NCBI RefSeq assembly: GCF_001515305.1 | Contig: NZ_LNQV01000004.1 | Span: forward strand, 1-64,000 | DNA from: Aquitalea pelogenes | Lineage (GTDB): Bacteria > Pseudomonadota > Gammaproteobacteria > Burkholderiales > Chromobacteriaceae | Reading direction: 5' to 3' | DNA length: 64,000 nt | Shown here: in pieces, positions 54,327 through 62,523 of the stretch | Position numbering within the stretch: the stretch's first letter is position 1 | Layout: every line of letters begins with the position of its first letter | Program-made: the position numbers and the translations under genes | Notes under the pieces: generated by a model | What the model saw: only the letters and a program-made list of their open reading frames with translations | The model's database searches: none | What the model was told of the DNA's origin: nothing

Positions 54327-56120
54327 TTATTTGTCCCCTACTTGAAGAATGGCCAGGAATGCCTCTTGCGGAATTTCCACATTACCCACCTGTTTCATCC
54401 GCTTCTTGCCTGCCTTTTGTTTTTCCAGCAGCTTTTTCTTACGGGTGATGTCACCGCCGTAGCACTTGGCCAGCACGTTCTTGCGCAGCGCCTTGACGGT
54501 TTCACGCGCAATGATATGCCCGCCGATGGCTGCCTGCACAGCGATGTCGAACATCTGGCGCGGAATCAGTTCGCGCATCTTGGACACCAGCTCGCGACCA
54601 CGGTAAATACTGGAGGCACGGTGCACGATCAGGCTGAGCGCATCCACTTTCTCGCTGTTTACCAGCACATCCAGCTTGACCAGATCAGAGCACTGGAATT
54701 CCTTGAACTCGTAATCCAGCGAGGCATAACCACGGCTGGTGGACTTGAGCTTGTCAAAGAAGTCCATCACCACTTCGTTCATCGGCATGTCGTAAGTCAG
54801 CATCACCTGACGGCCCAGGTACTGCATATTGCGCTGTACGCCGCGCTTCTGGGTACACAGGGTGATCACCGCGCCCACATAATCCTGCGGCACCAGGATG
54901 TGCGCCGTGATGATGGGTTCGCGGATTTCCTCGATCTTGCCCGGATCCGGCAGGCGCGACGGGTTTTCCACCTGGATGATGCTGCCATCCTTGAGCACCA
55001 GCTCGTACACCACGGTGGGTGCCGTGGTGATCAGGTCCATGTCGAACTCGCGTTCCAGACGTTCCTGCACGATTTCCAGATGCAACAGGCCAAGGAAGCC
55101 ACAACGGAAACCAAAGCCCAGCGCCTGCGACACTTCCGGCTCGAACTTGAGCGAGGCGTCGTTCAGTTGCAGTTTTTCCAGCGCATCGCGCAGCGCTTCG
55201 TAATCGTGGCTTTCCACCGGGTACAGACCGGCAAATACCTGGGACTGCACTTCCTTGAAGCCCGGCAGCGGCTCGGTGGCCGGCGTTTTCATCAGCGTGA
55301 TGGTATCGCCCACCTTGGCCGATTTCAGTTCCTTGATACCGGCAATGATGAAGCCCACTTCACCGGCGTTCAGCACTTCGCGCTGCACCGACTTGGGCGA
55401 GAACACGCCCACCTGCTCCACCAGATGCTCGGCACCGGTGGCCATGAACTTGATCTTGTCCTTGGGACGTACCTGACCGTCCTTGACGCGCACCAGCATC
55501 ACCACGCCGACATAGTTGTCGAACCAGGAGTCGATGATCAGCGCCTTGAGCGGGCCATCCGGGTTGCCTTCCGGCGGCGGAATCTTGCTGACCACGGTTT
55601 CCAGGATGTCTTCAATGCCGATGCCGGACTTGGCCGAGGCACGGACGGCATCAATCGCTTCAATGCCGATGATGTCCTCGATTTCCTGTGAGACACGCTC
55701 GGGTTCGGCCGCGGGCAGGTCGATCTTGTTCAGCACCGGCACCACTTCCACGCCCAGGTCGATGGCGGTGTAGCAGTTGGCCACGGTCTGCGCTTCCACG
55801 CCTTGCGAGGCATCCACCACCAGCAGTGCGCCTTCGCAGGCGGACAGCGAGCGGGAAACCTCATAGGAGAAGTCCACATGCCCCGGGGTGTCGATCAGGT
55901 TCAGGTTGTATACCTGACCGTCGCGCGCCTTGTAATGCAAGGCTGCCGTCTGGGCCTTGATGGTAATGCCGCGCTCTTTCTCGATATCCATCGAGTCGAG
56001 CACCTGGGCACTCATTTCACGCAGTTCGAGGCCACCGCAAAACTGGATGAAGCGGTCGGCCAGGGTCGATTTGCCATGGTCGATATGGGCAATGATCGAG
56101 AAATTTCTGATATGTTTCAT
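54327..56120 (-). CDS. lepA: Elongation factor 4 (LepA)
   Basis: The 597-residue GTPase back-translocates or remodels stalled ribosomes. G1 [15 protein letters not shown], switch [15 protein letters not shown]4 NKID; domains II-V follow and the LepA-specific C-terminal domain ends [20 protein letters not shown] 56120 matches the family's [15 protein letters not shown] start. It directly abuts lepB, the usual lepA-lepB pair. A terminator-like hairpin lies upstream (56136-56160). Confidence 0.96.
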   Translation of the reverse strand: MKHIRNFSIIAHIDHGKSTLADRFIQFCGGLELREMSAQVLDSMDIEKERGITIKAQTAALHYKARDGQVYNLNLIDTPGHVDFSYEVSRSLSACEGALLVVDASQGVEAQTVANCYTAIDLGVEVVPVLNKIDLPAAEPERVSQEIEDIIGIEAIDAVRASAKSGIGIEDILETVVSKIPPPEGNPDGPLKALIIDSWFDNYVGVVMLVRVKDGQVRPKDKIKFMATGAEHLVEQVGVFSPKSVQREVLNAGEVGFIIAGIKELKSAKVGDTITLMKTPATEPLPGFKEVQSQVFAGLYPVESHDYEALRDALEKLQLNDASLKFEPEVSQALGFGFRCGFLGLLHLEIVQERLEREFDMDLITTAPTVVYELVLKDGSIIQVENPSRLPDPGKIEEIREPIITAHILVPQDYVGAVITLCTQKRGVQRNMQYLGRQVMLTYDMPMNEVVMDFFDKLKSTSRGYASLDYEFKEFQCSDLVKLDVLVNSEKVDALSLIVHRASSIYRGRELVSKMRELIPRQMFDIAVQAAIGGHIIARETVKALRKNVLAKCYGGDITRKKKLLEKQKAGKKRMKQVGNVEIPQEAFLAILQVGDK

Positions 56121-56135
56121 CGGTATCCAGCAAAA

Positions 56136-56160
56136 AGATAAGGGCACGCTGGCGTGCCCT
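56136..56160 (-). terminator. Hairpin between the glutaredoxin gene and lepA
   Basis: AGGGCACGC/GCGTGCCCT, a 9-bp perfect stem with a 2-base loop; on minus it is followed by TATCTTTTT. It may limit read-through from the rpoE group into lepA, or act as an attenuator. Confidence 0.75.
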
Positions 56161-56185
56161 CGAACAACTCACACTGGCGCGGATT

Positions 56186-56425
56186 TTAGCCGATTTCGCC
56201 CAAATGTGCAGCCAAAGCAGGAATATCCAGATGCCAGTGACAAATCTCCTGTTCACCATCCATCAAAACCGGCACCAGTTCGTTGAATCTGGCCTCCAGT
56301 TCGGGGTCTGCATCCACATCCACCACATCCAGCGCAAAGCCGTGCCGGTCTTGCCACGGCTTGAGTTCCGCCAGCATCTGATGGCACAAACTGCAGTACT
56401 CCCGGAAATACAAAGTCAGCTTCAT
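56186..56425 (-). CDS. Glutaredoxin-like thiol protein
   Basis: The 79-residue protein has the glutaredoxin-family fold core: LTLYFREYCSLCHQMLAEL with a CxxC site (Cys-Ser-Leu-Cys, residues 11-14) and the cis-Pro loop NELVPVLMDGE. Such proteins (DUF836 type) reduce disulfides. The start overlaps the mucD stop by 4 bases (ATGA). Confidence 0.82.
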   Translation of the reverse strand: MKLTLYFREYCSLCHQMLAELKPWQDRHGFALDVVDVDADPELEARFNELVPVLMDGEQEICHWHLDIPALAAHLGEIG

Positions 56426-57837
56426 TCTTCTCCACCAATGCTCAAGGGCACAAACAGGGTGATGCCCTGACGCCAGAGCTGCAAGGCCAGGGTACTTCCC
56501 TTGGGCGCAGCAGTGACCGCCGCCTTGAACTGGGCAAAACTACCCAGCGCCTCGCCACCCAGACCAACAATCACGTCACCCGGCTGAATGCCGGCACGGG
56601 CCGCAGCACCACCCACCCGCTTCACCTGCAAACCGTACTTGACCCCCACCTTGGCCAACTGGGCAGGCGTCAGCTCCTGCAAGGCAAGGCCCAGCTGCTT
56701 CATGTTCTGCGCATCCGGCACCGCTTGCGGCGAACGGTACTCGCGCTGAGCGGTACGGGCGTCTTCGGTTTTCAGCTCTTCCGGCACCACGGTCAGCTTC
56801 TGCATGGCACGATTACGCCACACTTCCAGCACCACTGGCTTGCCCGGACGAATCGCACCAATCAGGCGCGGCAAGTCAGACGAAGAGTCCACGGCCTGTC
56901 CGGCAACGGAGAGGATGATATCACCGGTTCGCAGCCCTGCCTTCTCGGCCGGACTTTTTTTCTCCACATCATTCACCAGCGCACCAGCCGGCTTGGCCAG
57001 GCCAAAGGAAGCGGCCAGATCCTTGTTCAGCTCCTGGATTGCCACGCCAATACGACCGCGACTGACCTTGCCGGTGGCCTTGAGCTGATCGGCCACATTC
57101 ATGGCCACATCAATCGGAATGGAGAAGGAAATACCCATGAAGCCACCGGAACGGCTGTAGATCTGGGAATTGATACCGATCACTTCACCCTTTAGATTGA
57201 ACAGCGGGCCACCGGAATTGCCCGGATTCACCGCCGCATCGGTTTGCAGGAAGGGGACAAAATTCTCATCCGGCAGCAGGCGATTCTTGGCCGAGACAAT
57301 GCCGGAAGTCACCGTGTTTTCAAAGCCGAAGGGCGAGCCGATGGCCAGCACCCACTCGCCAACCTTCACGTCGGCCATGTTTCCCAGCCGCACCACCGGC
57401 AGGTTCTTGGCATCAATCTTGAGCAAGGCCACATCGGTGCGTGCATCGGAACCAATCACCTTGGCCTTGAATTCACGCTTGTCGGTCAGGGTGACGGTAA
57501 TCTCGTCCGCCCGCGCCACCACGTGGGCATTGGTCAGCAGATAGCCATCCGGCGAAATGATGAAGCCGGAGCCGAGCGAACGCTCCTGTCGCTCTTGCTG
57601 CTGTTGCGGGGCAAAACGGCGGAAGAATTCGAAGAATGGATCGCCCTCCATGCCTTCGGGCATGGCACTGACATTCTGCTTGATGGTGGATGTGGTACTG
57701 ACGTTGACGACAGCACGCCCTTCCGTTTCAACAATACGGGTGAAGTCAGGCAAATCAGCCGCCAGGGCAGCCGCAGGTTGGACAGTGAATGCAGAAGCCG
57801 CCAGCATGGCAGCAACGATCAGCTTTTTGATCGACAT
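56422..57837 (-). CDS. mucD: Periplasmic serine protease of the Do/MucD type
   Basis: The 471-residue protein degrades misfolded envelope proteins. Signal peptide (KLIVAAMLAASAFTVQPAAALA), catalytic triad His105 (TNAHVV), Asp135 (ARTDVALLK) and Ser208 (NPGNSGGPL), then PDZ1 (about 265-350) and PDZ2 (about 385-470). It is downstream of rseB in the rpoE group, as mucD is in pseudomonads. Separated from rseB by 94 bases with a strong hairpin. Confidence 0.92.
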   Translation of the reverse strand: MSIKKLIVAAMLAASAFTVQPAAALAADLPDFTRIVETEGRAVVNVSTTSTIKQNVSAMPEGMEGDPFFEFFRRFAPQQQQERQERSLGSGFIISPDGYLLTNAHVVARADEITVTLTDKREFKAKVIGSDARTDVALLKIDAKNLPVVRLGNMADVKVGEWVLAIGSPFGFENTVTSGIVSAKNRLLPDENFVPFLQTDAAVNPGNSGGPLFNLKGEVIGINSQIYSRSGGFMGISFSIPIDVAMNVADQLKATGKVSRGRIGVAIQELNKDLAASFGLAKPAGALVNDVEKKSPAEKAGLRTGDIILSVAGQAVDSSSDLPRLIGAIRPGKPVVLEVWRNRAMQKLTVVPEELKTEDARTAQREYRSPQAVPDAQNMKQLGLALQELTPAQLAKVGVKYGLQVKRVGGAAARAGIQPGDVIVGLGGEALGSFAQFKAAVTAAPKGSTLALQLWRQGITLFVPLSIGGEE

Positions 57838-57891
57838 GGTCGCTCCATCTTGATGTGGTTTGCACAGAAAACAGCGGAGAAGCTTAAAGTG

Positions 57892-57924
57892 GCCGACCTC
57901 CCCGTCCAGGGCGGGAAGGTCGGC
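57892..57924 (-). terminator. Strong hairpin between rseB and mucD
   Basis: GCCGACCT pairs with AGGTCGGC, extended by CCCG/CGGG pairs around a small loop. Only a weak CACTTTAAG follows on minus, so partial termination or mRNA stabilisation is possible. Confidence 0.55.
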
Positions 57925-57931
57925 GGCACCA

Positions 57932-58888
57932 TCATGGCTTGAGAGTGATCTTGAGGTTCCTGATCATCGCCAGCATGGTCGGTTCGGGCAGATCGCCCAC
58001 CAGGGTGACCAGATAGTCCCCCTGTATCGCCGTGGCCATATTGACCGCGCCATGCAGATTAACCGCACGTTCGGCACGGCTGTCGCCCTGCGGCTCGATG
58101 AACAGCGACAACATTACCAAACCGTCGCTATACACCATGTGCCGCACCGTACGCTCCGCCTGACCAGGCAGGCTGCGCTGCACCGCACGCAACAGCTTGA
58201 AGCCGCCCGGCATGCCGGTAACTTCAGACGGCGCGTCGGCATCCAGCGTCATCTGCGGCGCACTGGCGCTGCGCAATACATAGCTCAGCTTGTATTGCGG
58301 CTTGAAGGCTGCACGGTCTTTCGGGCCTTGCAATTCGACTTCGGTAAAAGTGAACTGCTCCACCGGCTCTCCGGCGGCATTTTGCGTGATGACCTTCAGC
58401 GGAAGATTGCTGACCGGATCGACACACATGCGCAAGGCGTAACGCTTGCTGTCCTTGGGCTTGAGGTCCAGCCAGCTGCAGTCACGCTGCGCCACCCGGT
58501 CCTTGCCACCATGCTTCAGCGTGTAGGACTGGGCGATATTGCTGATGTCGTCGGGCAAAATGGCCGGAAACAGGCGCATGGCGCTGACCTTGGCCGCCCC
58601 CAGCGACTTGGCATCCGGCGCATAGCAGACCAACTCGAAACCCTTGCGGATGATTTCGCGCGACGGGCCATCCAGCGAGGTGCGTTTTTCCTGGATGTTG
58701 TCACCAGAACCGGCACGCACAATACGGTAGGTTTCCAGAGAGGCATTCATCTGATGCAGGTAGGTGCCGCTCAGTGGCAATTGCCTTGCCGCTGCCGCGG
58801 TTTTTTTTACCACCAGCCAATCATCGTCCGCGTGAGCCAGTACGGCCACCCCCATCAGACAAACCCCGGAGAGCTGTGTCAGACGCAT
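57932..58888 (-). CDS. rseB: RseB/MucB sigma-E regulatory protein
   Basis: The 318-residue periplasmic protein has a signal peptide (LSGVCLMGVAVLAHA) and the MucB/RseB fold: SGTYLHQMNASLETYRIVRA, then EKRTSLDGPSREIIR and the C-terminal GMPGGFKLLRAVQRS. It binds mislocalised lipoprotein/LPS signals and shields the anti-sigma factor from cleavage. Its start overlaps the rseA stop by one base (TGATG). Confidence 0.9.
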   Translation of the reverse strand: MRLTQLSGVCLMGVAVLAHADDDWLVVKKTAAAARQLPLSGTYLHQMNASLETYRIVRAGSGDNIQEKRTSLDGPSREIIRKGFELVCYAPDAKSLGAAKVSAMRLFPAILPDDISNIAQSYTLKHGGKDRVAQRDCSWLDLKPKDSKRYALRMCVDPVSNLPLKVITQNAAGEPVEQFTFTEVELQGPKDRAAFKPQYKLSYVLRSASAPQMTLDADAPSEVTGMPGGFKLLRAVQRSLPGQAERTVRHMVYSDGLVMLSLFIEPQGDSRAERAVNLHGAVNMATAIQGDYLVTLVGDLPEPTMLAMIRNLKITLKP

Positions 58889-59361
58889 CAGTGGCGGACT
58901 CCATTCCCGTAAGCAACCTTGACAACGCTCTGGTCAGCAGTCATTTCCTGATGGGCCGCCAGATACAGGTCGTCATGCTCCTGGGCCGACTGTACCGCTG
59001 CCACCGGCACACCCCGGTCCGCCACTGCGGAATCGGCATTGCCATGCGACAGCTGCTGCCAGCCGACCACAGCGGCAAAACTCACGCTGGCGGCCAGCGC
59101 CACGGCACCCGCCCGGCGCGACCGGATTGGCGCAAACCAGCGACGCGGCGCCATTACCGTGGGCTCAGCAGCCAGACGCGTGGCAACACGCTGACGCACA
59201 TTGACACTCACATGGGAATTGTCACGCATGGCATCCCCGATCAGGTGGTAGGCATCCCACACCTGCTTGAGCTCCTCTTCTTCCGTGATGGCTTTGATTG
59301 TTCTGTCTGCGAGCTGCCCGTCCAGCTCGCCATCCATCAGTGCAGATAATTTTTCTTTCAT
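58888..59361 (-). CDS. rseA: Anti-sigma factor RseA/MucA
   Basis: The 157-residue protein has the cytoplasmic sigma-binding domain (MKEKLSALMDGELDGQLADR, then WDAYHLIGDAMRD), one membrane helix at about 85-103 (AGAVALAASVSFAAVVGW) and a periplasmic tail that RseB would bind. ATG 59361 lies two bases after rpoE with GGTGG upstream; the longer upstream frame overlaps rpoE and is rejected. Confidence 0.9.
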   Translation of the reverse strand: MKEKLSALMDGELDGQLADRTIKAITEEEELKQVWDAYHLIGDAMRDNSHVSVNVRQRVATRLAAEPTVMAPRRWFAPIRSRRAGAVALAASVSFAAVVGWQQLSHGNADSAVADRGVPVAAVQSAQEHDDLYLAAHQEMTADQSVVKVAYGNGVRH

Positions 59362-59363
59362 AC

Positions 59364-59963
59364 CTACCACCTTTTGTTTTTTGCCGTATCCAGCAATGGC
59401 CTCAACTCGGCAGCAATAGCCTCCCGCGCACGGAAAATACGCGAGCGGACGGTGCCGATGGGACAATTCATTACCTGTGCAATCTCTTCGTAGGACAGTC
59501 CGTCCATCTCCCTGAGGGTGATGGCGGTTCTGAGTTCCTCCGGCAAAGCCTGCACGGCACTGTTCACTGTCGTCACGATTTCCTTGTTCATCAGCTCGGT
59601 TTCGGGCGTATTCATGTCGGGAACTTGCGACGCCAGGTCGAAGCTCTCGCCATCTTCGTCTTCAAACTCGCTGTTCACCACCGGACGACGCCCGGCTGAA
59701 CTGAGGAAATTCTTGGCAGTATTGATGCCGATTCGGTACAGCCATGTGTAAAACGCGCTCTCGCCACGGAAAGATGGCAAGGCGCGATACGCTTTGACGA
59801 ATGCTTCTTGCGTCACATCTTCGATGTCGGCGCCGTCGCGAATGAAACGTGACAAAAGTCTGGCCAGACGACGCTGATATTTTCCAACAAGCAGGTCGAA
59901 AGCTCTTTTTTCACCTCGCTGGGCACGCTCCACCAACTGTTGATCGATCTCACGATCACTCAT
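59364..59963 (-). CDS. rpoE: ECF sigma factor RpoE (AlgU)
   Basis: The 199-residue sigma factor has region 2 (AFDLLVGKYQRRLARLLSRF, ADIEDVTQEAFVKAYRALP) and region 4 (GLSYEEIAQVMNCPIGTVRS, RIFRAREAI). It directs envelope-stress transcription and is held by RseA. A sigma-E-type promoter stands upstream, implying autoregulation. Heads the stress group that continues through rseA, rseB and mucD. Confidence 0.95.
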   Translation of the reverse strand: MSDREIDQQLVERAQRGEKRAFDLLVGKYQRRLARLLSRFIRDGADIEDVTQEAFVKAYRALPSFRGESAFYTWLYRIGINTAKNFLSSAGRRPVVNSEFEDEDGESFDLASQVPDMNTPETELMNKEIVTTVNSAVQALPEELRTAITLREMDGLSYEEIAQVMNCPIGTVRSRIFRAREAIAAELRPLLDTAKNKRW

Positions 59964-60028
59964 GTCGTTGTAATGCTCCCTGAATTGTCCACTGGTTTAG
60001 TTGTGTGTACTGCTGTGTGAACACAACG

Positions 60029-60055
60029 CTAGACAGTGCTCGTGCAATGAGTTCC
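60029..60055 (-). promoter_or_regulatory. Sigma-E-type promoter of rpoE
   Basis: On minus, GGAACT (60055-60050), 15 bases, then GTCTAG (60034-60029). These fit the known GGAACTT/GTCTGA class closely. About 66 bases lie between the -10 and the rpoE start. Confidence 0.65.
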
Positions 60056-60205
60056 CCCGAGCTTTGCTGCCCGGAAACATAGCAGACCTTGCGCAAAAGC
60101 TGAAACTTTCCTCCGTACAGAATGAGGCCATAGAGCATTTGCACTCCAACCAAGCACTTGCTAGAATGACCCCAACATCACCCGGATCAACACAAGGACC
60201 CAGCC

Positions 60206-61087
60206 ATGAGCACACCCGGTCAACGCTTCCGTCTCGCCGTAGAACAAGAAAAGCCGCTGCAGGTTGTAGGTGCAGTCAACGCCTATGCAGCACGTTTGGC
60301 CGAACACTCTGGCTTCAAGTCCCTGTATCTGTCGGGCGGCGGCGTGGCTGCCTGCTCCTGCGGCATTCCGGACCTGGGCATCACCACCCTGGAAGACGTG
60401 CTGATTGATGTGCGTCGCATTACCGACGTGACCGAACTGCCGCTGCTGGTGGATATCGATACCGGCTGGGGCGGCGCTTTCAATATTGCCCGCGCCATCC
60501 GCAGCCTGGAAAAAGCCGGTGCTGCTGCCGTCCATATCGAAGACCAGGTACAGCAAAAGCGCTGTGGCCATCGCCCGAACAAGGCGATTGTCAGCCAGGA
60601 AGAAATGGTAGACCGCATCAAGGCCGCCACCGATGCGCGCAAGGATGACAGCTTCGTCATCATGGCCCGTACCGATGCGCTGGCCGTGGAAGGACTGGAT
60701 TCCGCCATCGAACGCGCCGTGGCCTGCGTGGAAGCCGGTGCCGACATGATTTTCCCGGAAGCCATGACCGATCTGGCCATGTACAAGCAGTTTGCCGAAG
60801 CCGTGGGTGTACCGGTGCTGGCCAACATCACCGAGTTTGGCTCCACCCCGCTCTACACCACACAGGAGCTGGGCGAAAACGGGGTGTCGCTGGTGCTGTA
60901 CCCGCTGTCCGCCTTCCGCGCCATGAGCCAGGCCGCACTGAATGTGTACGGCGCGCTGCGTCGCGACGGCACCCAGAAAAATGTGCTGGACCTGATGCAG
61001 ACCCGCATGGATCTGTACGAACACCTGGGCTACCACAGCTACGAGCAAAAGCTGGATGGGCTGTTTGCCGAAGGCAAAAACAAGTAA
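60206..61087 (+). CDS. prpB: 2-methylisocitrate lyase
   Basis: The 293-residue TIM barrel splits 2-methylisocitrate into pyruvate and succinate. Landmarks: [19 protein letters not shown], Mg-binding [10 protein letters not shown] near residue 86, [14 protein letters not shown] near 113-126 with the catalytic Cys, and a conserved end [26 protein letters not shown] precedes ATG 60206. The last codons and stop are copied four more times in the 3' region. First gene of the prp group. Confidence 0.95.
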   Translation: MSTPGQRFRLAVEQEKPLQVVGAVNAYAARLAEHSGFKSLYLSGGGVAACSCGIPDLGITTLEDVLIDVRRITDVTELPLLVDIDTGWGGAFNIARAIRSLEKAGAAAVHIEDQVQQKRCGHRPNKAIVSQEEMVDRIKAATDARKDDSFVIMARTDALAVEGLDSAIERAVACVEAGADMIFPEAMTDLAMYKQFAEAVGVPVLANITEFGSTPLYTTQELGENGVSLVLYPLSAFRAMSQAALNVYGALRRDGTQKNVLDLMQTRMDLYEHLGYHSYEQKLDGLFAEGKNK

Positions 61088-61200
61088 CTGTCTGCCGAAG
61101 GCAAAAACAAGTAACGGTCCGCCGAAGGCAAAAACAAGTAAGTATCTGCCGAAGGCAAAAACAAGTAAGTATCTGCCGAAGGCAAAAACAAATAACTGCC
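61066..61200 (+). repeat. Five tandem 27-bp repeats built from the prpB 3' end
   Basis: Copies start at 61066, 61093, 61120, 61147 and 61174, exactly 27 bases apart. The first is the last seven codons of prpB plus its TAA stop. Each contains a stop in the prpB frame and a small TGCC-GAA-GGCA hairpin followed by an A-run. Copies differ at only a few bases, mostly in the last five. They fill the prpB-prpC gap up to about 100 bases before prpC. Confidence 0.95.
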
Positions 61201-61305
61201 TGCCACCAGCAAGACTGGCAGCAAAACCAATCAGTCAGGCAGCCCCGCGCAGCCTGACCATGCGCACAACAGTAAAACCAGAGAAATTGTCCAAGGAGAA
61301 ATGGC

Positions 61306-62454
61306 ATGACTGAAGTGGTTCTGACTGGCAAGCCGAAGAAATCGGTCGCCCTGTCCGGCGTTGCCGCCGGCAATACCGCCCTGTGCACGGTTGGCCGTAC
61401 CGGTAACGACCTGAGCTATCGCGGCTATGACATTCTGGATATCGCCGATCAGTGCGAATTTGAAGAAGTCGCCTACCTGCTGGTGCACGGCAAGCTGCCG
61501 AACAAGGCCGAGCTGGCAGGCTACAAGCAAAAGCTGAAAGCCCTGCGCGGCCTGCCGCAAGTGGTGAAGAGCGTGCTGGAAGCCCTGCCCGCCTCCGCCC
61601 ACCCGATGGACGTGATGCGCAGCGGCGTGTCCGCCCTGGGTTGCACCCTGCCGGAAAAGGACGACCACAATATCGCCGGTGCGCGTGACATCGCCGACCG
61701 CCTGATGGCTTCCTTCGGCTCCATGCTGCTGTACTGGTACCACTTCAGCCACAACGGCAAGCGCATTGACGTGGAAACCGACGACGACTCCATCGGCGGT
61801 CATTTCCTGCACCTGCTGCACGGTGAAAAGCCGTCCGAGCTGTGGGTGAAGGCGATGCACACCTCGCTGATCCTGTACGCCGAGCACGAATTCAACGCCT
61901 CCACCTTTACCAGCCGCGTGATTGCCGGTACCGGTTCGGACATGTACTCCAGCATTACCGGTGCCATTGGCGCGCTGCGCGGCCCCAAGCACGGTGGTGC
62001 CAATGAAGTGGCGTTTGAAATCCAGAAGCGTTACGACAATCCGGATGAAGCCGAGGCTGACATCAAGGCCCGCGTGGAACGCAAGGAAGTGGTGATTGGC
62101 TTTGGCCACCCGGTTTACACCATCTCCGACCCGCGCAACAAGGTGATCAAGGAAGTGGCGCGCAACCTGTCCGCCGCCGCTGGTGACAGCAAGATGTTCG
62201 ACATTGCCGAGCGCCTGGAAAGCGTGATGTGGGACATCAAGAAGATGTTCCCCAACCTGGACTGGTTCTCCGCCGTGTCCTACCACATGATGGGCGTACC
62301 GACTGCCATGTTCACCCCGCTGTTCGTGATTGCCCGTACCAGCGGCTGGAGCGCACACGTGATCGAGCAACGCATTGACGGCAAGATCATCCGCCCGTCG
62401 GCCAACTACACCGGCCCGGACGATCAGGCTTTCGTGCCGCTGGCACAACGCTGA
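61306..62454 (+). CDS. prpC: 2-methylcitrate synthase
   Basis: The 382-residue citrate-synthase-family enzyme condenses propionyl-CoA and oxaloacetate. Landmarks: [16 protein letters not shown] near residue 28, His in [13 protein letters not shown] region, [18 protein letters not shown] near 228 and [12 protein letters not shown] near 263, with the catalytic Asp near the C-terminal third. AAGGAG is ten bases before ATG 61306. Second in the prpB-prpC-acnD group. Confidence 0.95.
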   Translation: MTEVVLTGKPKKSVALSGVAAGNTALCTVGRTGNDLSYRGYDILDIADQCEFEEVAYLLVHGKLPNKAELAGYKQKLKALRGLPQVVKSVLEALPASAHPMDVMRSGVSALGCTLPEKDDHNIAGARDIADRLMASFGSMLLYWYHFSHNGKRIDVETDDDSIGGHFLHLLHGEKPSELWVKAMHTSLILYAEHEFNASTFTSRVIAGTGSDMYSSITGAIGALRGPKHGGANEVAFEIQKRYDNPDEAEADIKARVERKEVVIGFGHPVYTISDPRNKVIKEVARNLSAAAGDSKMFDIAERLESVMWDIKKMFPNLDWFSAVSYHMMGVPTAMFTPLFVIARTSGWSAHVIEQRIDGKIIRPSANYTGPDDQAFVPLAQR

Positions 62455-62460
62455 TGGTCA

Positions 62461-62489
62461 GGGGAGCTAAGCCGCAAGGATAGCTCCCC
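62461..62489 (+). promoter_or_regulatory. Perfect 9-bp hairpin between prpC and acnD
   Basis: GGGGAGCTA/TAGCTCCCC with an 11-base loop, 35 bases before acnD, followed only by GCTTTGC. It could tune acnD expression or protect the upstream mRNA; no full terminator T-run. Confidence 0.6.
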
Positions 62490-62523
62490 GCTTTGCTTCC
62501 ACCCTGAGAGTTTTAGCGACGCC

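Noticed and set aside
54342-55691. 449-residue plus-strand ORF
   Set aside because: Antisense of lepA with no recognisable motif.
61066-61200. Possible CRISPR array
   Set aside because: The units are contiguous with no unique spacers and begin inside prpB, so this is a plain tandem repeat.
61039-61230. 63-residue minus-strand ORF encoding repeated YLFLPSADT units
   Set aside because: It is the antisense of the 27-bp array; the 9-residue repeat follows from the period being a multiple of three, and there is no ribosome site.
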